Shown: positions 38,740 through 49,466 of the stretch, piece after piece
Numbering within the stretch: the stretch's first letter is position 1
Layout: each line of letters opens with the position of its first letter
NCBI GenBank assembly: GCA_030760725.1
Contig: JASWHV010000017.1
Coordinates: 5,868,959 to 5,932,958 of the forward strand
DNA: 64,000 nucleotides
Source: Neostapfia colusana
Lineage: Eukaryota; Streptophyta; Magnoliopsida; Poales; Poaceae
Direction of reading: 5' to 3'
The notes under the pieces: model-generated
The model's input: the letters and a program-made list of their open reading frames with translations, nothing else
Database searches by the model: none
Told to the model about the DNA's origin: nothing
Made by a program: the position numbers and the translations under genes

Positions 38740-38775
38740 GGTTTTACGTGGTTCGGGCCGCCGGAGCGTAAAACC
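38740..38775 (-). other. Conserved hairpin in transcribed LTR
   Basis: A perfect 9-bp inverted repeat GGTTTTACG...CGTAAAACC surrounds an 18-base GC-rich loop. It recurs at 44169-44204 and, with a 6-bp stem, at 26560-26589 in the solo LTR. It lies about 180 bp downstream of the TATA box, so it should be in the transcript leader. Confidence 0.6.
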
Positions 38776-39352
38776 CTACATCCACGGTGAGCTGGGGAGC
38801 TCGCTGTATTACTTGTTGCTCAGAACCGGAGTCCTGAGCTTGGGGATGACTGGTGTCTAGCGTATGAGTTGCTGGAGTGCGAGGCCAGGGTGCGAATGGC
38901 TAGAGTTCGAACCCACAGGGTTCGAACCCTTGCTAACGTTGCCTACCCGAGCCTTTTATAGTCCAAGGCTCGAGTGGCTTACAAGGGGGGCCCGGAACCC
39001 GACAGGTGGCCCCGGGGTGATTTCCTACCAGCTATTATGTCTTGGCGCTGGCGTCGAAGTCCTCGTCATGCCGCCCTACCCATGCCGCAGGCTAAGTGTA
39101 GCGTGTAGTCGTTGGCGATGGCAGGGGCGGCAGGGCATGTCTTGTCCGGTCTTGTCGTTGCCTTCAATGGCCTGCAGCTTCAGACACTGTACGCCTGTCC
39201 TGACTGTGACTGGTCACAGCGCCTCCTGACAGGCGTGCGCTGTGCCTCTTCGTCTCGGGAAGGCGCGGGTCTTGAATGCTTTGTACGGTAAAGGCATGGC
39301 GCGCCTTTACTCCCGCTGCCTACCGCGCCGATCGGCAGCACTGTTCTGCTGG

Positions 39353-39635
39353 CCACGTGTCGGACCCGGAGCTCTCCTCTGAGGAGGGGGGAGCTCCGGC
39401 TCCGCTGGACACGTGGAGCCTTCGGAGCTCACCCCCGCGGAGGGGGCGAGGTCCGGTCTTCCGGGCCACGTGGCAGGCTCGGAGCTATCCTTTGAGGAGA
39501 GGAGAGCCCCGGCCCTGCCGGACACGTGGTGCCTTCGGAGCTCGCCCTTGCGGAGGGGCAAGGTCCGGCCTCCTGGGCCACGCGGCAGGCCCGGAGCTAT
39601 CCTCCGTGGGGAGGGGAGCTCCGGCCCCGCTGGAC
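39353..39635. promoter_or_regulatory. G-box repeat array in Tat-like 3' LTR U3
   Basis: CCACGTG, ACACGTGG or close variants (one CCACGCGG) occur near 39353, 39410, 39466, 39522, 39577 and 39631, about 56 bp apart, inside repeats with GAGCT and CGAGGTCCGG strings. The array is repeated in the other LTR (about 44781-45065). Confidence 0.55.
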
Positions 39636-39859
39636 ACGTGGCGCTTTCAAACCTCGCCCCTGCAGAAGGAGCGAGGTCCTTAGGAAGTTTTACCCTGTGC
39701 ACGGGGGTACCCGTTATTGAGGGTACCGACAGTGGCCCCCGGGCTCACCTCGGGGGAGGTAACGAGCCCGAGGTGGGGCCTTCTCCTACCCACGCACTTT
39801 CTTGTCTTGAGTACTCCCTGTGCTGGCAGGGTCTTGACGGCTTCAGGGTTCAGCCTCTG

Positions 39860-40880
39860 AGGAGAGGGTGAAGCCTGGCATCGGAGCTCAGCCCTTGTGA
39901 AAGGGGGAGGTCCGGCTTCGGAGCTCGCCTCTGAGAAGAGGGGTGGTCCGGGAAGTCATCGGAGCTTAGGCCCACGAAGGGCGTGAGGTCCGGCATCAGG
40001 GCTCGCCTCTGAAAGGAGGGCGAGGGCTGGCGTCGGAGATCGGCCCAGCTGTGGGGGCGGAGGTCCGGAAGTCATCGGAGCTCAGGCCAGTGAAGGGCGT
40101 GTGGTCCAGCATCAGCGCTCGCCTCTGAAAGGAGGGCGACGGCTGGCCTCGGAGCTCGGCCCAGCTGCGGGGGCGGAGGTCCGGAAGTCATCGGAGCTCA
40201 GGCCAGCAAAGGGCATGAGGTCCGGAGGTCATCGGAGCTTAGGCCAGCGAAGGGCGTGAAGTCCGGCATCAGCACTCGCCTCTAAAAGGAGGGCGAGGGA
40301 TGGCCTCGGAGCTCGGCCCAGCTGTGGGGGCGGAGGTCTGAAAGTCATCGGAGCTCAGGCCAGCGAAGGGCGTGAGGTCCGGAGGTCATCGGAGCTCAGG
40401 CCAGCGAAGGGCGTGAGGTCCGGCATCAGCGCTCGCCTGTGAAAGGAGGGCGAGGGCTGGCCTCGGAGCTCGGCCTGGCTGTGGAGGCGGAGTCCGGAAG
40501 TCATCGGACCTCAGGACAACGAAGGGCGTGAGGTCCGGCATCAGCGCTCGCCTCTGAAAGGAGGGCGAGGGCTGGCCTCGGAGCTCGGCCTGGCTGTGGA
40601 GGCGGAGTCTGGAAGTCATCGGACCTCAAGCCAACGAAGGGCGTGAGGTCCGGCATCAGCACTCGCCTCTGAAAGGAGGGCGAGGGCTGGCCTCGGAGCT
40701 TGGCCCAACTGTGGGGGCGGAGTCCGGAAGTCATCGGAGCTCAGGCCAGCGAAGGGCGTGAGGTCCGGAGGTCATCGGAGCTCAGGCCAGCGAAGGGCGT
40801 GAGGTCCGGCATCAGCGCTCGCCTCTGAAAGGAGGGCGAGGGCTGGCATCGGAGCTCGGCCCAGCTGTGTGGGCGAAGTC
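39860..40880 (-). repeat. Tandem repeats in the Tat-like element's 3' untranslated region
   Basis: A unit of about 115 bp containing GGTCCGGCATCAGCGCTCGCC recurs with GGCATCAG-type anchors near 39991, 40107, 40264, 40421, 40537, 40651 and 40807. Some units carry an extra copy of a roughly 40-bp subunit (GGTCATCGGAGCTCAGGCCA), which explains spacings of 115 or 157 bp. The array lies between the integrase remnant and the 3' LTR, the usual place of such repeats in Tat-lineage elements. Confidence 0.8.
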
Positions 40881-41367
40881 TGGCACTGCTCAGTGATCTC
40901 CCCTTTCCTGTCCCTTAGTCTCATTTGGCTTACTGTCCCAGGCCGGAATACGGTGCTTGGGTAATCCAGTGCACTTGGTCCCGGAGGTCTGGCCCCAGCC
41001 CCAGTCATGGTGTGACCGTCCATCCCCCTGGTACTCAGACCGGAGCGCCGGGGGGCAGAGTGCGCATGCTTTGGGTGCAAGACCGGGCAAAGCAAGGCTC
41101 CTGACCCCCCGGTCTAGCGTAGGTCTTTTCTCGGAGGAGACCAACTGGCGGTACAGTACCCTTACAGGGGGAGATCCAAAAGGCCACCGGGCCTCTGGCA
41201 GGTACCCCAAGCACTACCGCCTTCGGCAGGACGGCAAATATCGACTATGCATGAGAGCAGGAAAGAGGAACCGAGTGTACAATGGACGCACACTGTCTAG
41301 AGCGTGGGGAGGTGTTCATATAAATTAATGCGTAATTTAAATAAACACCTAAGTAAGCATGGTGAAC
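40881..41367 (-). mobile_element. Tat-like element, non-coding spacer
   Basis: This sequence lies between the tandem repeats and the integrase remnant. It has no recognisable protein motif; an AT-rich patch occurs at 41316-41350. Confidence 0.4.
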
Positions 41368-42561
41368 TTACTGGGGTAGCGTCGGAGCGCCTGTCTTCAT
41401 GCAGAGCGGGTCATGCGTGACTTCGTCGTACGCCGGACACGGGGGGACCCCCATGGCGATCTCAAGGGGAAGCATGGCTTCAGCCCCGCATACCATGTGG
41501 AAGGGTAGTTCCCGTGACCCGGCCCTGGGAAGTCCGGCTAGCCCTCGACATGGAGGAGCCGGTATCCCCCGACGGCTCTGGGTCCGCGTCTGCACCGGTT
41601 GTGTGGGTCTGCTTGGCGTGGACCTGGCACGCATTGCATCCCTAACCGGTTTGACGGCGTCCAGGTGGCTCTCGGTCAGTAGGAGCCATGTCGGGTGGCT
41701 TAACCGACCAGCATGCGGGACGATGAGCGTTCCTAGCACTCGCCTCCGTGGACTACTGCGAGCTAGTCGCAGCCTTCCTCCTAGGTTATGCACCGCAATA
41801 GGATGTCATGGCGCCACGCCAGTAAAGATACCAGCGCGTAGCACTTAGCCATCCGCACCACCCGTTCAGCGAATGCACGTTCGTCAGGAAGGATGTCCTT
41901 CAAGGAGTCCCGGACCTCCGTGGTCCATGCATCGGGACTACTTGAGCTTCTGGATCTTGAGCGCTGGGTTGCACGGAGTCCCCAGTGACGCTTACGATCC
42001 TTTGGCGGCATCCATGGCTGCAGGGCCGCCGGGACTGCCTAGCTTCGAGGCACTGGTTCAGCCCCCTTCGCTCGGCTCGGCGGGCCGAGCTGTGGACCGC
42101 AGCAACGTCCTCTCGAAGACTCCTTCGGGCGCAGGGGCTCCGATGGAGGCCTTCGTTGAGAGGTCGTCAGCTGCGGCCTTGCCAGCGCGCGGTACATGGC
42201 GCAGGTCCAAAGCGAGGAAGTCTTTCTCCAACATCCGCACGTGGAGCAGATAAGCAGCTAGCTCTGGGTCATTGCAGGGGCATTCACCCTTAACTTGCTT
42301 GATAACTAGCTGGGAGTCGCCCTGCGCCAACAACTAGCGAGCGCCCAGAGACAGGATTGTCTTTTAGGCCAAAGGTGAGTGCTTCATACTCTGCCAAGTT
42401 GTTGGTTGCCTTGGAATTGAGACGCACCATGTACCTAGACTGCTACCCCGATGGCATGAGAAGCAGTACACTGGCACCGGCCCCCTACTTTCGCGAGGAG
42501 CCGTCGAAGAAGAGCGTCCAGTGAGGCCCGGTGAAGACCGGAGCTCGGTGCTTTGGTTCAC
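41368..42561 (-). pseudogene. Tat-like RNase H and integrase remnants
   Basis: Reading on the minus strand, 42561-42360 holds a broken RNase H start (FFDGSS, then stops and frame changes). Positions 42333-42058 hold its C-terminal half (GDSQLVIKQVKGE...LRHVPRAGKAAAD). Positions 42011-41781 hold an integrase N-terminal segment (LPDERAFAERVVRMAKCY). Positions 41793-41368 hold a degraded integrase core end (MVCGAEAMLPLEI). The RNase H plus integrase sequence style is typical of Tat/Ogre-like gypsy elements. Several frameshifts and stops leave no functional product. Confidence 0.75.
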
Positions 42562-42614
42562 CGTCTTCGCGGCCCCCTGGGTCAGCCTTCGTTGGCGTCC
42601 ACTCAGCCACGAAG

Positions 42615-44009
42615 TCAGCCAGTGCTTGGCTCTTGACTGTCTGACGTGGTCGGGAGCTCAGCTTGAACTCCGCCGTCTTCGAGCTGTCTTCCGGCTTCGG
42701 AAGCTGGCAGTGAGTGCCAATGACGCCCGCCTTCTGCCCCGGCGCACTTGTCCGCCAGGCTGAAGAGCCCCGAGATGCCTTGCACCTCCCCGGTGGCCAA
42801 CTTCTCGAGCATCTTCTTGTCCCTCACACCTTGTCGGAATGCGACCACCGCTGATGCATTCGGAATGTGGGGGATGGTGTTGCGTACCTGGGAGAACCGC
42901 TAGATGAAAGAGCGCAGCGACTCCCCAGGTTGTTGCTTGATGGCGTGGAGGTCAAGCTCCGTGCCGGGACGGGTGTAGGAGCTGCCGAAGTTGGCGATGA
43001 ACTGCCGGCGGAGCTCTCCCCATAAAGTTATGGAACCCTGAGGGAGATTCATGAGCCAAGACCGGGCTGGGCTGGTCAAGGCGACGGGGAAGTAGTTGGC
43101 CATGACAGCCTCGTCCCCTCCTGCGGCAAGTACGGCGGTGGAGTAGATCTGGAGGAACTCCGCCGGGTTGACACTGCTGTCATACTTCTCGGGCAGGTGC
43201 GGCCGAAACTTGCGCGGCCACCTCGCGAAGCGAAGGTGGGGTGCAAGGGCCGCACATCCTGCTCCTGTTGCCGCAGGTATTGGTGCCGCGAACGCTTGGT
43301 TCGCACTTGGCACCGTGTACCCCGGCATGGGCAAGGCTGCACCATAGACCGAGGGCGCCGTTTGCAGTGCATATGGCTGTGGCATATGCTGCGTGGCGTA
43401 TGCCTGGGGCAGAGCTCGCGTGGCGAAGATCTGCTCTTCAAGCTGGGTCGAGGCCGACGTCATGCTGTCGCCAGCCTCTCGGATGCGACGCCTTTCTCGA
43501 CGTCGCTCGAGGAACACTCGGGCATCTTGGCCCAAGTGGCATCGCTCCAGCTCTGCCCTCAGGTCTGTCGACAGAAACCTGGTGGAGCTGGAGTCCGCCG
43601 TCTGCCCGTCAACCGTTGGCGTGCGCGTCAGCGACACAGCCGGCTGACCGGAGTGTCATCCCCGCCGAAGTCGAGGGTTTGCGGCAGCAACGACGAGGCG
43701 GTCTACCTCGCGTATCCACTGCTGGGTTGCTGAATGAGGTGCGTCCCCAGCAGGTGGATTGCGCAGTAGCGCTCTTGCTGCAGCTAGCGCACCCCTGTGG
43801 GGTACGCTTATCGCTGCAGAAGATCTCACACTGGTTGGAGCCTGCATTGTCGGAGTCGGCTGCTGGCTACCAACTTGTGCCGACACACTCCGTCCTGAGT
43901 GTGTCGACATGTACTCCCCGCTGGTCACGGTTCGCCGTGAACGCGGAGGAGGAGAGTTTGCCGCTGAAGGAACCTTCATCATCTTCGTCGGCAAGAGCTC
44001 GTCGCGCAA
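42615..44009 (-). pseudogene. Tat-like gag, broken
   Basis: Pieces in order on the minus strand are an N-terminal low-complexity part (44009-43656, ending in a stop), the capsid-like core (43637-42900, with FARWPRKFRPHLPEKYDS, PAEFLQIY and LWGELRRQFIANF), and the C-terminal part (42848-42615, with VAFRQGVRDKKMLEKL and LFSLADKCA). The core stops at 42900 near a TAG. Immediately after gag the sequence passes to RNase H, so a deletion removed protease and RT. Confidence 0.8.
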
Positions 44010-44016
44010 GGGAAAA

Positions 44017-44035
44017 GCCCCCTACCTGGCGCGCC
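44017..44035 (-). other. Tat-like primer-binding site
   Basis: The minus strand reads TGGCGCGCCAGGTAGGGG beginning three bases after the LTR end (...TTCGACA). It has the TGG start expected for a tRNA 3' CCA. I do not assign the tRNA. Confidence 0.6.
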
Positions 44036-44038
44036 AAA

Positions 44039-45161
44039 TGTCGAATTGTGCGGTCGACACTTCCCCCGGGCCTGCACTGGGCAGCCCGGAGAGGTTCTTT
44101 TTTAGAGGGGCTAGTCACTTGCGGAGAGCTTGAGCGTATGGACGAGTTAGTAAGAGCTTGACACGGCGGGTTTTACGTGGTTCGGGCCGCCGGAGCGTAA
44201 AACCCTACGTCCACGGTGAGCTGGGGAGCTCGCTGTATTGCTTGCTGCTCAGAACCGGAGTCCTGAGCTTGGGGATGACTGGTGTCTAGCGTATGAGTTG
44301 CTGGAGTGCGAGCCCAGGGTGCGAATGGCTAGAGTTCGAACCCATAGGGTTCGAACCCTTGCTAACGTTGCCTACCCGAGGCTTTTATAGTCCAAGGCTC
44401 GAGTGGCTTACAAGGGGGCCCGGGACCCGACAGGTGGCCCCGGGGTGATTTCCTACCAGCTATTATGTCTTGGCGCTGGCGTCGAAGTCCTCGTCCTGCC
44501 GCCCTACCCATGCCGCAGGCTAAGTGTAGCGTGTAGTCGTTGGCGATGGCAGGGGCGGCAGGGCATGTCTTGTCCGGTCTTTGTCGCTGCCTTCAATGGT
44601 TTGCAGCTTCAGACACTGTACGCCTGTCCTGACTGTGACTGGTCACAGCGCCTCCTGACAGGTGTGCGATGTGCCTCTTCGTCTCGGGAAGGCGCGGGTC
44701 TTGAATGCTTTGTACAGTAAAGGCATGGGGCGCCTTTATTCCCGCTGCCTACCACGCCGGTCGGCAGCACTGTTCTGCTGGCCACGTGTCGGACCCAGAG
44801 CTCTCCTCTGAGGAGGGGGGGAGCTCCGGCTCCGCTGGACACGTGGAGCCTTCGGAGCTCACCCCCGCGGAGGGGGCGAGGTCCGGTCTTCCGGGCCACG
44901 TGGCAGGCTCGGAGCTATCCTTTGAGGAGAGGAGAGCCCCGGCCCTGCCGGACACGTGGTGCCTTCGGAGCTCGCCCTTGCGGAGGGGCAAGGTCATGCC
45001 TCCTGGGCCACACGGCAGGCCCAGAGCTATCCTCCGTGGGGAGGGGAGCTCCGGCCCCGCTGGACACGTGGCGCCTTCAAACCTCGCCCCTGCAGAGGGA
45101 GCGAGGTCCTTAGAAAGTTTTACCCTGTGCGCGGGGGTACCCAGTATTGAGGGTACCGACA
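44039..45161 (-). repeat. Tat-like element 5' LTR
   Basis: It pairs with 38611-39731. Its TATA box is at about 44400-44391 on the minus strand and its hairpin is at 44169-44204. The outer end TGTCGGTACC at 45161 adjoins LINE ORF2 sequence. Confidence 0.88.
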
Positions 45162-45772
45162 GGCAGATCGAGATGAACCAAGGTTAGATTACGTATTTCA
45201 TTTGACCAGGTGTATTTCCTGTTCTCAAGTGGTATCTCCAATAACTCAGCAGCGTCTAACGTTCTTCTGAAAATCCCCATCAGCCTTCGGTTCAGGTTCG
45301 TATTGTTTTTGTCTTTTGCCTCATAGATTAGGTTGAAATCCCCTATGCAGATCCAAGGTGTGCCGGGGCTAGGCTTGTGACCGAGAAGCTGATCCAGGAA
45401 GGCTGGCTTTTCAGCATCATTGGTCGGACCATAAACTGTGGTTAGGAGGAATGAAAGATTTGTAGCTCTTTGGGTGGCCATGACTGTAATTGAGTATTCA
45501 TCGGTCAAAGTTGTGGTGATGTTGATCAGGTTTGCATTCCAAGCTACTATAATTCCCCCTCTCGTTCCTTCTGCAGGAAGGTAGTGAAAGCTTGCAAGGG
45601 CGTTGCCAAAAGTTTCAATAGCCAGCGACCAGTTCACATGCTGAATCTTCGATTCTTGTAGGCAGACGATCGTTGGTTGGACATCCTTAAGCATGTTCTT
45701 GATCAGTTCTCGCCTGACCGGCATATTGAGGCCCCGGACGTTCCAACTGACAATTTTTAGATAACCATCCAT
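45162..45772 (-). pseudogene. LINE ORF2, endonuclease domain
   Basis: It starts ATG at 45772 with KIVSWNVRGLN, then VCLQESKIQ, GGIIVAWN, VYGPTND and GDFNLIYEAKDKNN, the motifs of an APE-type endonuclease/exonuclease/phosphatase domain that nicks target DNA. The frame is cut at 45162 by the Tat-like insertion within the ...LVHLD segment and continues at 38610 with AFANRE. One base of the duplicated target is missing at this junction. Confidence 0.9.
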
Positions 45773-46064
45773 AATTCAACTTGCACAACACAGAACAACA
45801 GTACAGAGGGGGTTGCATAACACTGTGACCTAGCTGATCCTCCACTAAGCTTCCATGGCCAGCAGGTCCAGGTTGGTACTAACATGTTCGCTGCAACATG
45901 CAGTGCAGGGGCCATATGGGAGAGCCTCCACCCTAGTTTCCAAGACAGGCTCTCACCGGCGAACATACTGACTGAACACTCGACAACACACAACACAAAC
46001 AAGGACAGACGATGATAGACTAACATATTGGATGGTGTACAACCAACAGCAGCAGTACGCAGCT
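45773..46064 (-). other. LINE spacer between ORF1 and ORF2
   Basis: About 290 bp of non-coding LINE sequence. A minus frame overlaps it but has no motif. Confidence 0.5.
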
Positions 46065-49000
46065 TCAGACCGGCACGACGTGCGCCATCAGCTCTTCGCC
46101 GGCGAGTGGCGCCAGTGAGGCGGTAGTGTCCTTGTTCGCTAGCCCTGTGAGCTCACGGATTGCCGCTATCGCCTTCTGTGGCAGCGGTTGCTTGTACATA
46201 GCAGCATACTTCAGCATGGTAGCCTCATCAACTGGCTCCTGTGCCCCCACCAGTTCCAATTGGCGCATTATGCGATGAGTTGCCCTCTGGGACACTGGTA
46301 TGATGGAGGGGTTCTTTGCCTGGCGAGCGCTCCGGCGAGGTGTCTCCCTCGCCTGTTCCTGCAGTTGCGCTGTTTTCTTCGCCTTTGGTACCGGGGGTGG
46401 AGGGGTTGGGAGGACCGCCGGCACTGGCAGCTTGAACATGCGACTGCAGAAGGCAAGCGCAGTCTCTGTAGCTGGATCCGGGTCTTGCGCCTCAGTGACC
46501 TGCACAACAGCAGACCCAGCAGGCATGGCGGTGTTGTTGGGAACCACCTCTGTATCAGCTAGGGGGGTCGCCATCTCCTTCTGGAGCAGCATCAGAGTCC
46601 TGCACCATGGGGGTTAGGATGTCGAGTGTCTTGCTTGCCAAGGCCTGCAAACCTGAGAGGGTCTGCTCCAGAGTCATTGGATCGAAGCGGCTCTCAGCGG
46701 TTGGCACGAGAGACGGAGGTGGCAGCAGAGGCTCCTCCTTCTCCAGGTTGCAGCAGGGCGCCGGGGACTTGGAGCGGCGCCGTTCCCACCCCTCATCATC
46801 TCGTCGCGGCGGGTCACGGCGTCGCAGGCGCACCGGGGAAACAGAGGTGGGCCATCCACGGCGGGGTGGGGTGTTCATCTGATCTTGCACGTAGCTCTGC
46901 CGGCCACCATTCTGTCGGCCAGAGCCGCGCGGTGCTGAAACCGACCCGCGCTCCTCTCTGATATGCAGGTTGGAGCGGAAGGATGCGGCCCAGTCGCACC
47001 TTCCTCCGCGACCCTCATGGACATCATCATGGCGGTCATTGGGGCCATGCGGCCCGATGGTGTGGCAGCCATCACCCTGCTGTGGACGAGGGTGGAGTAT
47101 CAGGTCATCTGGGATGCCCCTCATCCAGTCCAGCTTCTGGACGCAGGGACGATGCTGCCCTGGCGATGGCGTGTCGCTATACCATGCGTGAATCTCCACA
47201 ATGTGGACAATGAGATCCACTTTGAGTCCTTTCGGTGGGTATTCTGAAGTTGGTACCGTAAGCAGATGAGTTGGCCTTGGCGGGAAGAACGTGACTGTCT
47301 TCGTACAAGGGAGGCGGCTCGGATTTTCCATCCAAGCCCATAAAACACAAAATTCTGTGTTCTCACGGGAGTCAGACTGGGCATCGAGCCAGTCTAGCAC
47401 GTAGTGCTCACCGAACACTTGCTTGAGTCCGTCCTCGGACCAAGCGTGCAGCGGTAGGTTCTCGACACAGATCTTGACATGGTAGAGCCAACTCGTTTGG
47501 GTAGACCACACCCGCCATGGCCTGATGTCGTAGCAGATGCCCCCAATGAAGAGATGGCCCCTGTTTGTCGCCATGCTCTGCAGGTCTGCGTTGTCGAAGC
47601 GTATGAGAAAGTCCTCCGGGAGGTGGCGGGACACCACAAAGCTATGCAGCGGAATGCCTAGCTGATCAGTGATCGCCCCAGCCACCTCCGGCAAGGTTGC
47701 CCTTGAAGAGCGGTGGAACGAGGTGAGGAAGACAGTTGTGGCCTTCAAGTTGTCGCAGTCGGCTATCATGGCCGGCCCAGGCACTAACATCGAGGAGCCG
47801 GAGCTCGGGCGACAGTGTGCAAAGCCAGGAATGTGGGCGACAGATGCATCCATGGTGGCTTGCAGCCCGGTGACCGCTGCAGCGTAGGAGAGTTCTTTGT
47901 GTGGAGGTTTTGCAACCAGAGATGGGAAGCTGAGTCTGGAGCGTATGTCTGGTTTGGGCTGGGAGGTGGGGGTCTTTAAGGGTGCTCGACAGCTCCGAGC
48001 AAAGTGGCCAGCTCCACCGCAAGAGAGACAAACCCGTGGCCCGCGACAGTGTATGACACGATGGTCTTTTGAGAGGCAGCGGAAACAGCGTCCCCAGAAA
48101 GTTTTCCTGTCTGTCATAGGTCTCCATCGGCCCGGTTGCATTGATGCGCCGCTTTGACTTTCCCAGGTTCTGGTGTTAAACTGTGGTAAGGTCCGTCGTG
48201 CCTTTCTGATGTCAGTAGTAGGAGGCTTCTTGTCTTGTGAAAATGCTGCTTGCTGGCCAGAAGCAGGAGCTACGGCTTGCGACTGTCCTGTTTTCCTGGG
48301 ACGAAGACGGGACCAGACAGACATCTTCTCTTTGTTGGCAGTGTGTGGAGGTCCATACTGGGACGGAGATGGCTTGCTTTCACTCCGCCTGTTTGCTTTG
48401 GAGACTACCCGTATCCATTCCGGGGAGGAGGGCCTTGTCTTGGGATGCTTGTCTTCCCGGGATTCCGGCTGTATTGGAATCCACGCTTCAGACAAGATGG
48501 GTCTGCGAGACTTCGCCGGCGACGAGGATTTCGTCTCTGTGCCACCGCTGGAAGATATTGCATTGGTGGCTTGGCCGTCGCGCAGCGGCGGTGAGACGTT
48601 TGACATGTCGTCCATCTCCATAAAATCCACACTACCTAGGGTTCCTGGATATGCTCCTAGATGTCTGTAACCACGGTGGGATGGCGCGCCGGACAATGAA
48701 CTCTGGGCTTTTGCATGTGGTATGGCCAGCGCAATGGAGCACTGGGTCAGCGGAAGAGCTTCAACAATGGGGGACTTCATCTTCTTGTCATGAGATTTGG
48801 CACGGGTGATCATGGACAGCTGATGACCATCAGGCTTAGAGATTTCTAGGCTGAAATCTCCGGCAAGCATTGGCATGATTGCAAGAACAGGATTCAATAG
48901 AGAGGGTGATCGCTGCCCGACGGTGCTCTTGAAGACCCGGGTTTGTGGCGATGCTAAACAATTTCCATACTCATCGGAGTCAGAGGCGTCACTATGAATG

Positions 49001-49230
49001 ATAGGCAGGATGGAGTACGCACCTTCAGCCTCTGTTTTTGGATCACAGATCGACCCATCCGTCAGTGCTTTTGGCGTACGCAAGGCGGAGAAGGGTGTGC
49101 ATGCTGCATCAGAGATCCCGCCCGGCGAGGCCGGTGAGTCCATGGTCGACGCCAGTGGGTGGTGGATTTGGTCAAGAGAGGCTTGCTTGGCGATGCTGCC
49201 GCTCGCGGCAGGCTGTCGGGGCGTACTCAT
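46065..49230 (-). pseudogene. LINE ORF1 (nucleic-acid-binding protein), frameshifted near its end
   Basis: It starts ATG at 49230 (MSTPRQ). It contains a DUF4283-like region (TVFLTSFHRSS to FCVLWAWMENP, about 47760-47330) and two adjacent zinc knuckles (CFRCLSKDHRVIHC and CLSCGGAGHFARSC, near 48010-48080), as in plant L1 ORF1. The first frame ends at 46555 (...EGDGDPPS). The following frame, 46592 to 46065, continues with RRSARQAKNP, a motif common at the C-terminus of plant ORF1 proteins. The join coincides with a run of six C (about 46565-46570), so a one-base slip is the likely cause. Confidence 0.82.
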
Positions 49231-49239
49231 TCACGACGC

Positions 49240-49466
49240 TGTTGGTGGTGGCCGCCGGGACCGGAGCGGTCGCCGGCGCTGGCGGTGGTGGCCGCCGGGA
49301 CCGGAGCGGTCACCGGCGCTGGCGGTGGTGGCCGCCGGGACCGGAGCTGTCGCCGGCGCTGGCGGTGGTGGCCGCCGGGACCGGAGCGGTCACTGGCGCT
49401 GGCGATGGTGGCCGCCGGGACCAGAGCGGTCACCGGCGTTGGTGGCCGCCGGGACCGGAGCCGTAG
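49240..49466 (-). repeat. 40-bp tandem repeats in the LINE 5' UTR
   Basis: CCGGAGCGGTC(G/A)CCGGCGCTGG-type units start at 49261, 49301, 49341, 49381 and 49421, with partial units at both ends. They are 40 bp long with few differences. The array fills nearly all of the space between the ORF1 ATG and the LINE 5' end. Confidence 0.9.

Larger units (their letters stand above)
38611..39731 (-). repeat. Tat-like element 3' LTR
   Basis: It is near identical to 44039-45161. It contains a G-box array (39353-39632), a TATA box on the minus strand (CTATAAAAGG, 38961-38952), and the conserved hairpin module at 38740-38775. Confidence 0.88.
38611..45161 (-). mobile_element. Tat-like Ty3/gypsy element, deleted internally, nested in LINE ORF2
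   Basis: LTRs of 1.12 kb (38611-39731, 44039-45161) start TGTCGGTACC and end TTCGACA in minus orientation. The target repeat is GGCAC on the left (38606-38610) and GGCA on the right (45162-45165), one base having been lost. The internal order on the minus strand is primer site, gag, RNase H, integrase pieces, tandem repeats, 3' LTR. Protease and reverse transcriptase are missing, so it was probably mobilised in trans or deleted after insertion. Confidence 0.88.

Noticed and set aside
39860..40880. Regular repeats resembling a CRISPR array
   Set aside because: Units are contiguous and 115-157 bp long without unique spacers, and sit inside a eukaryotic retrotransposon.
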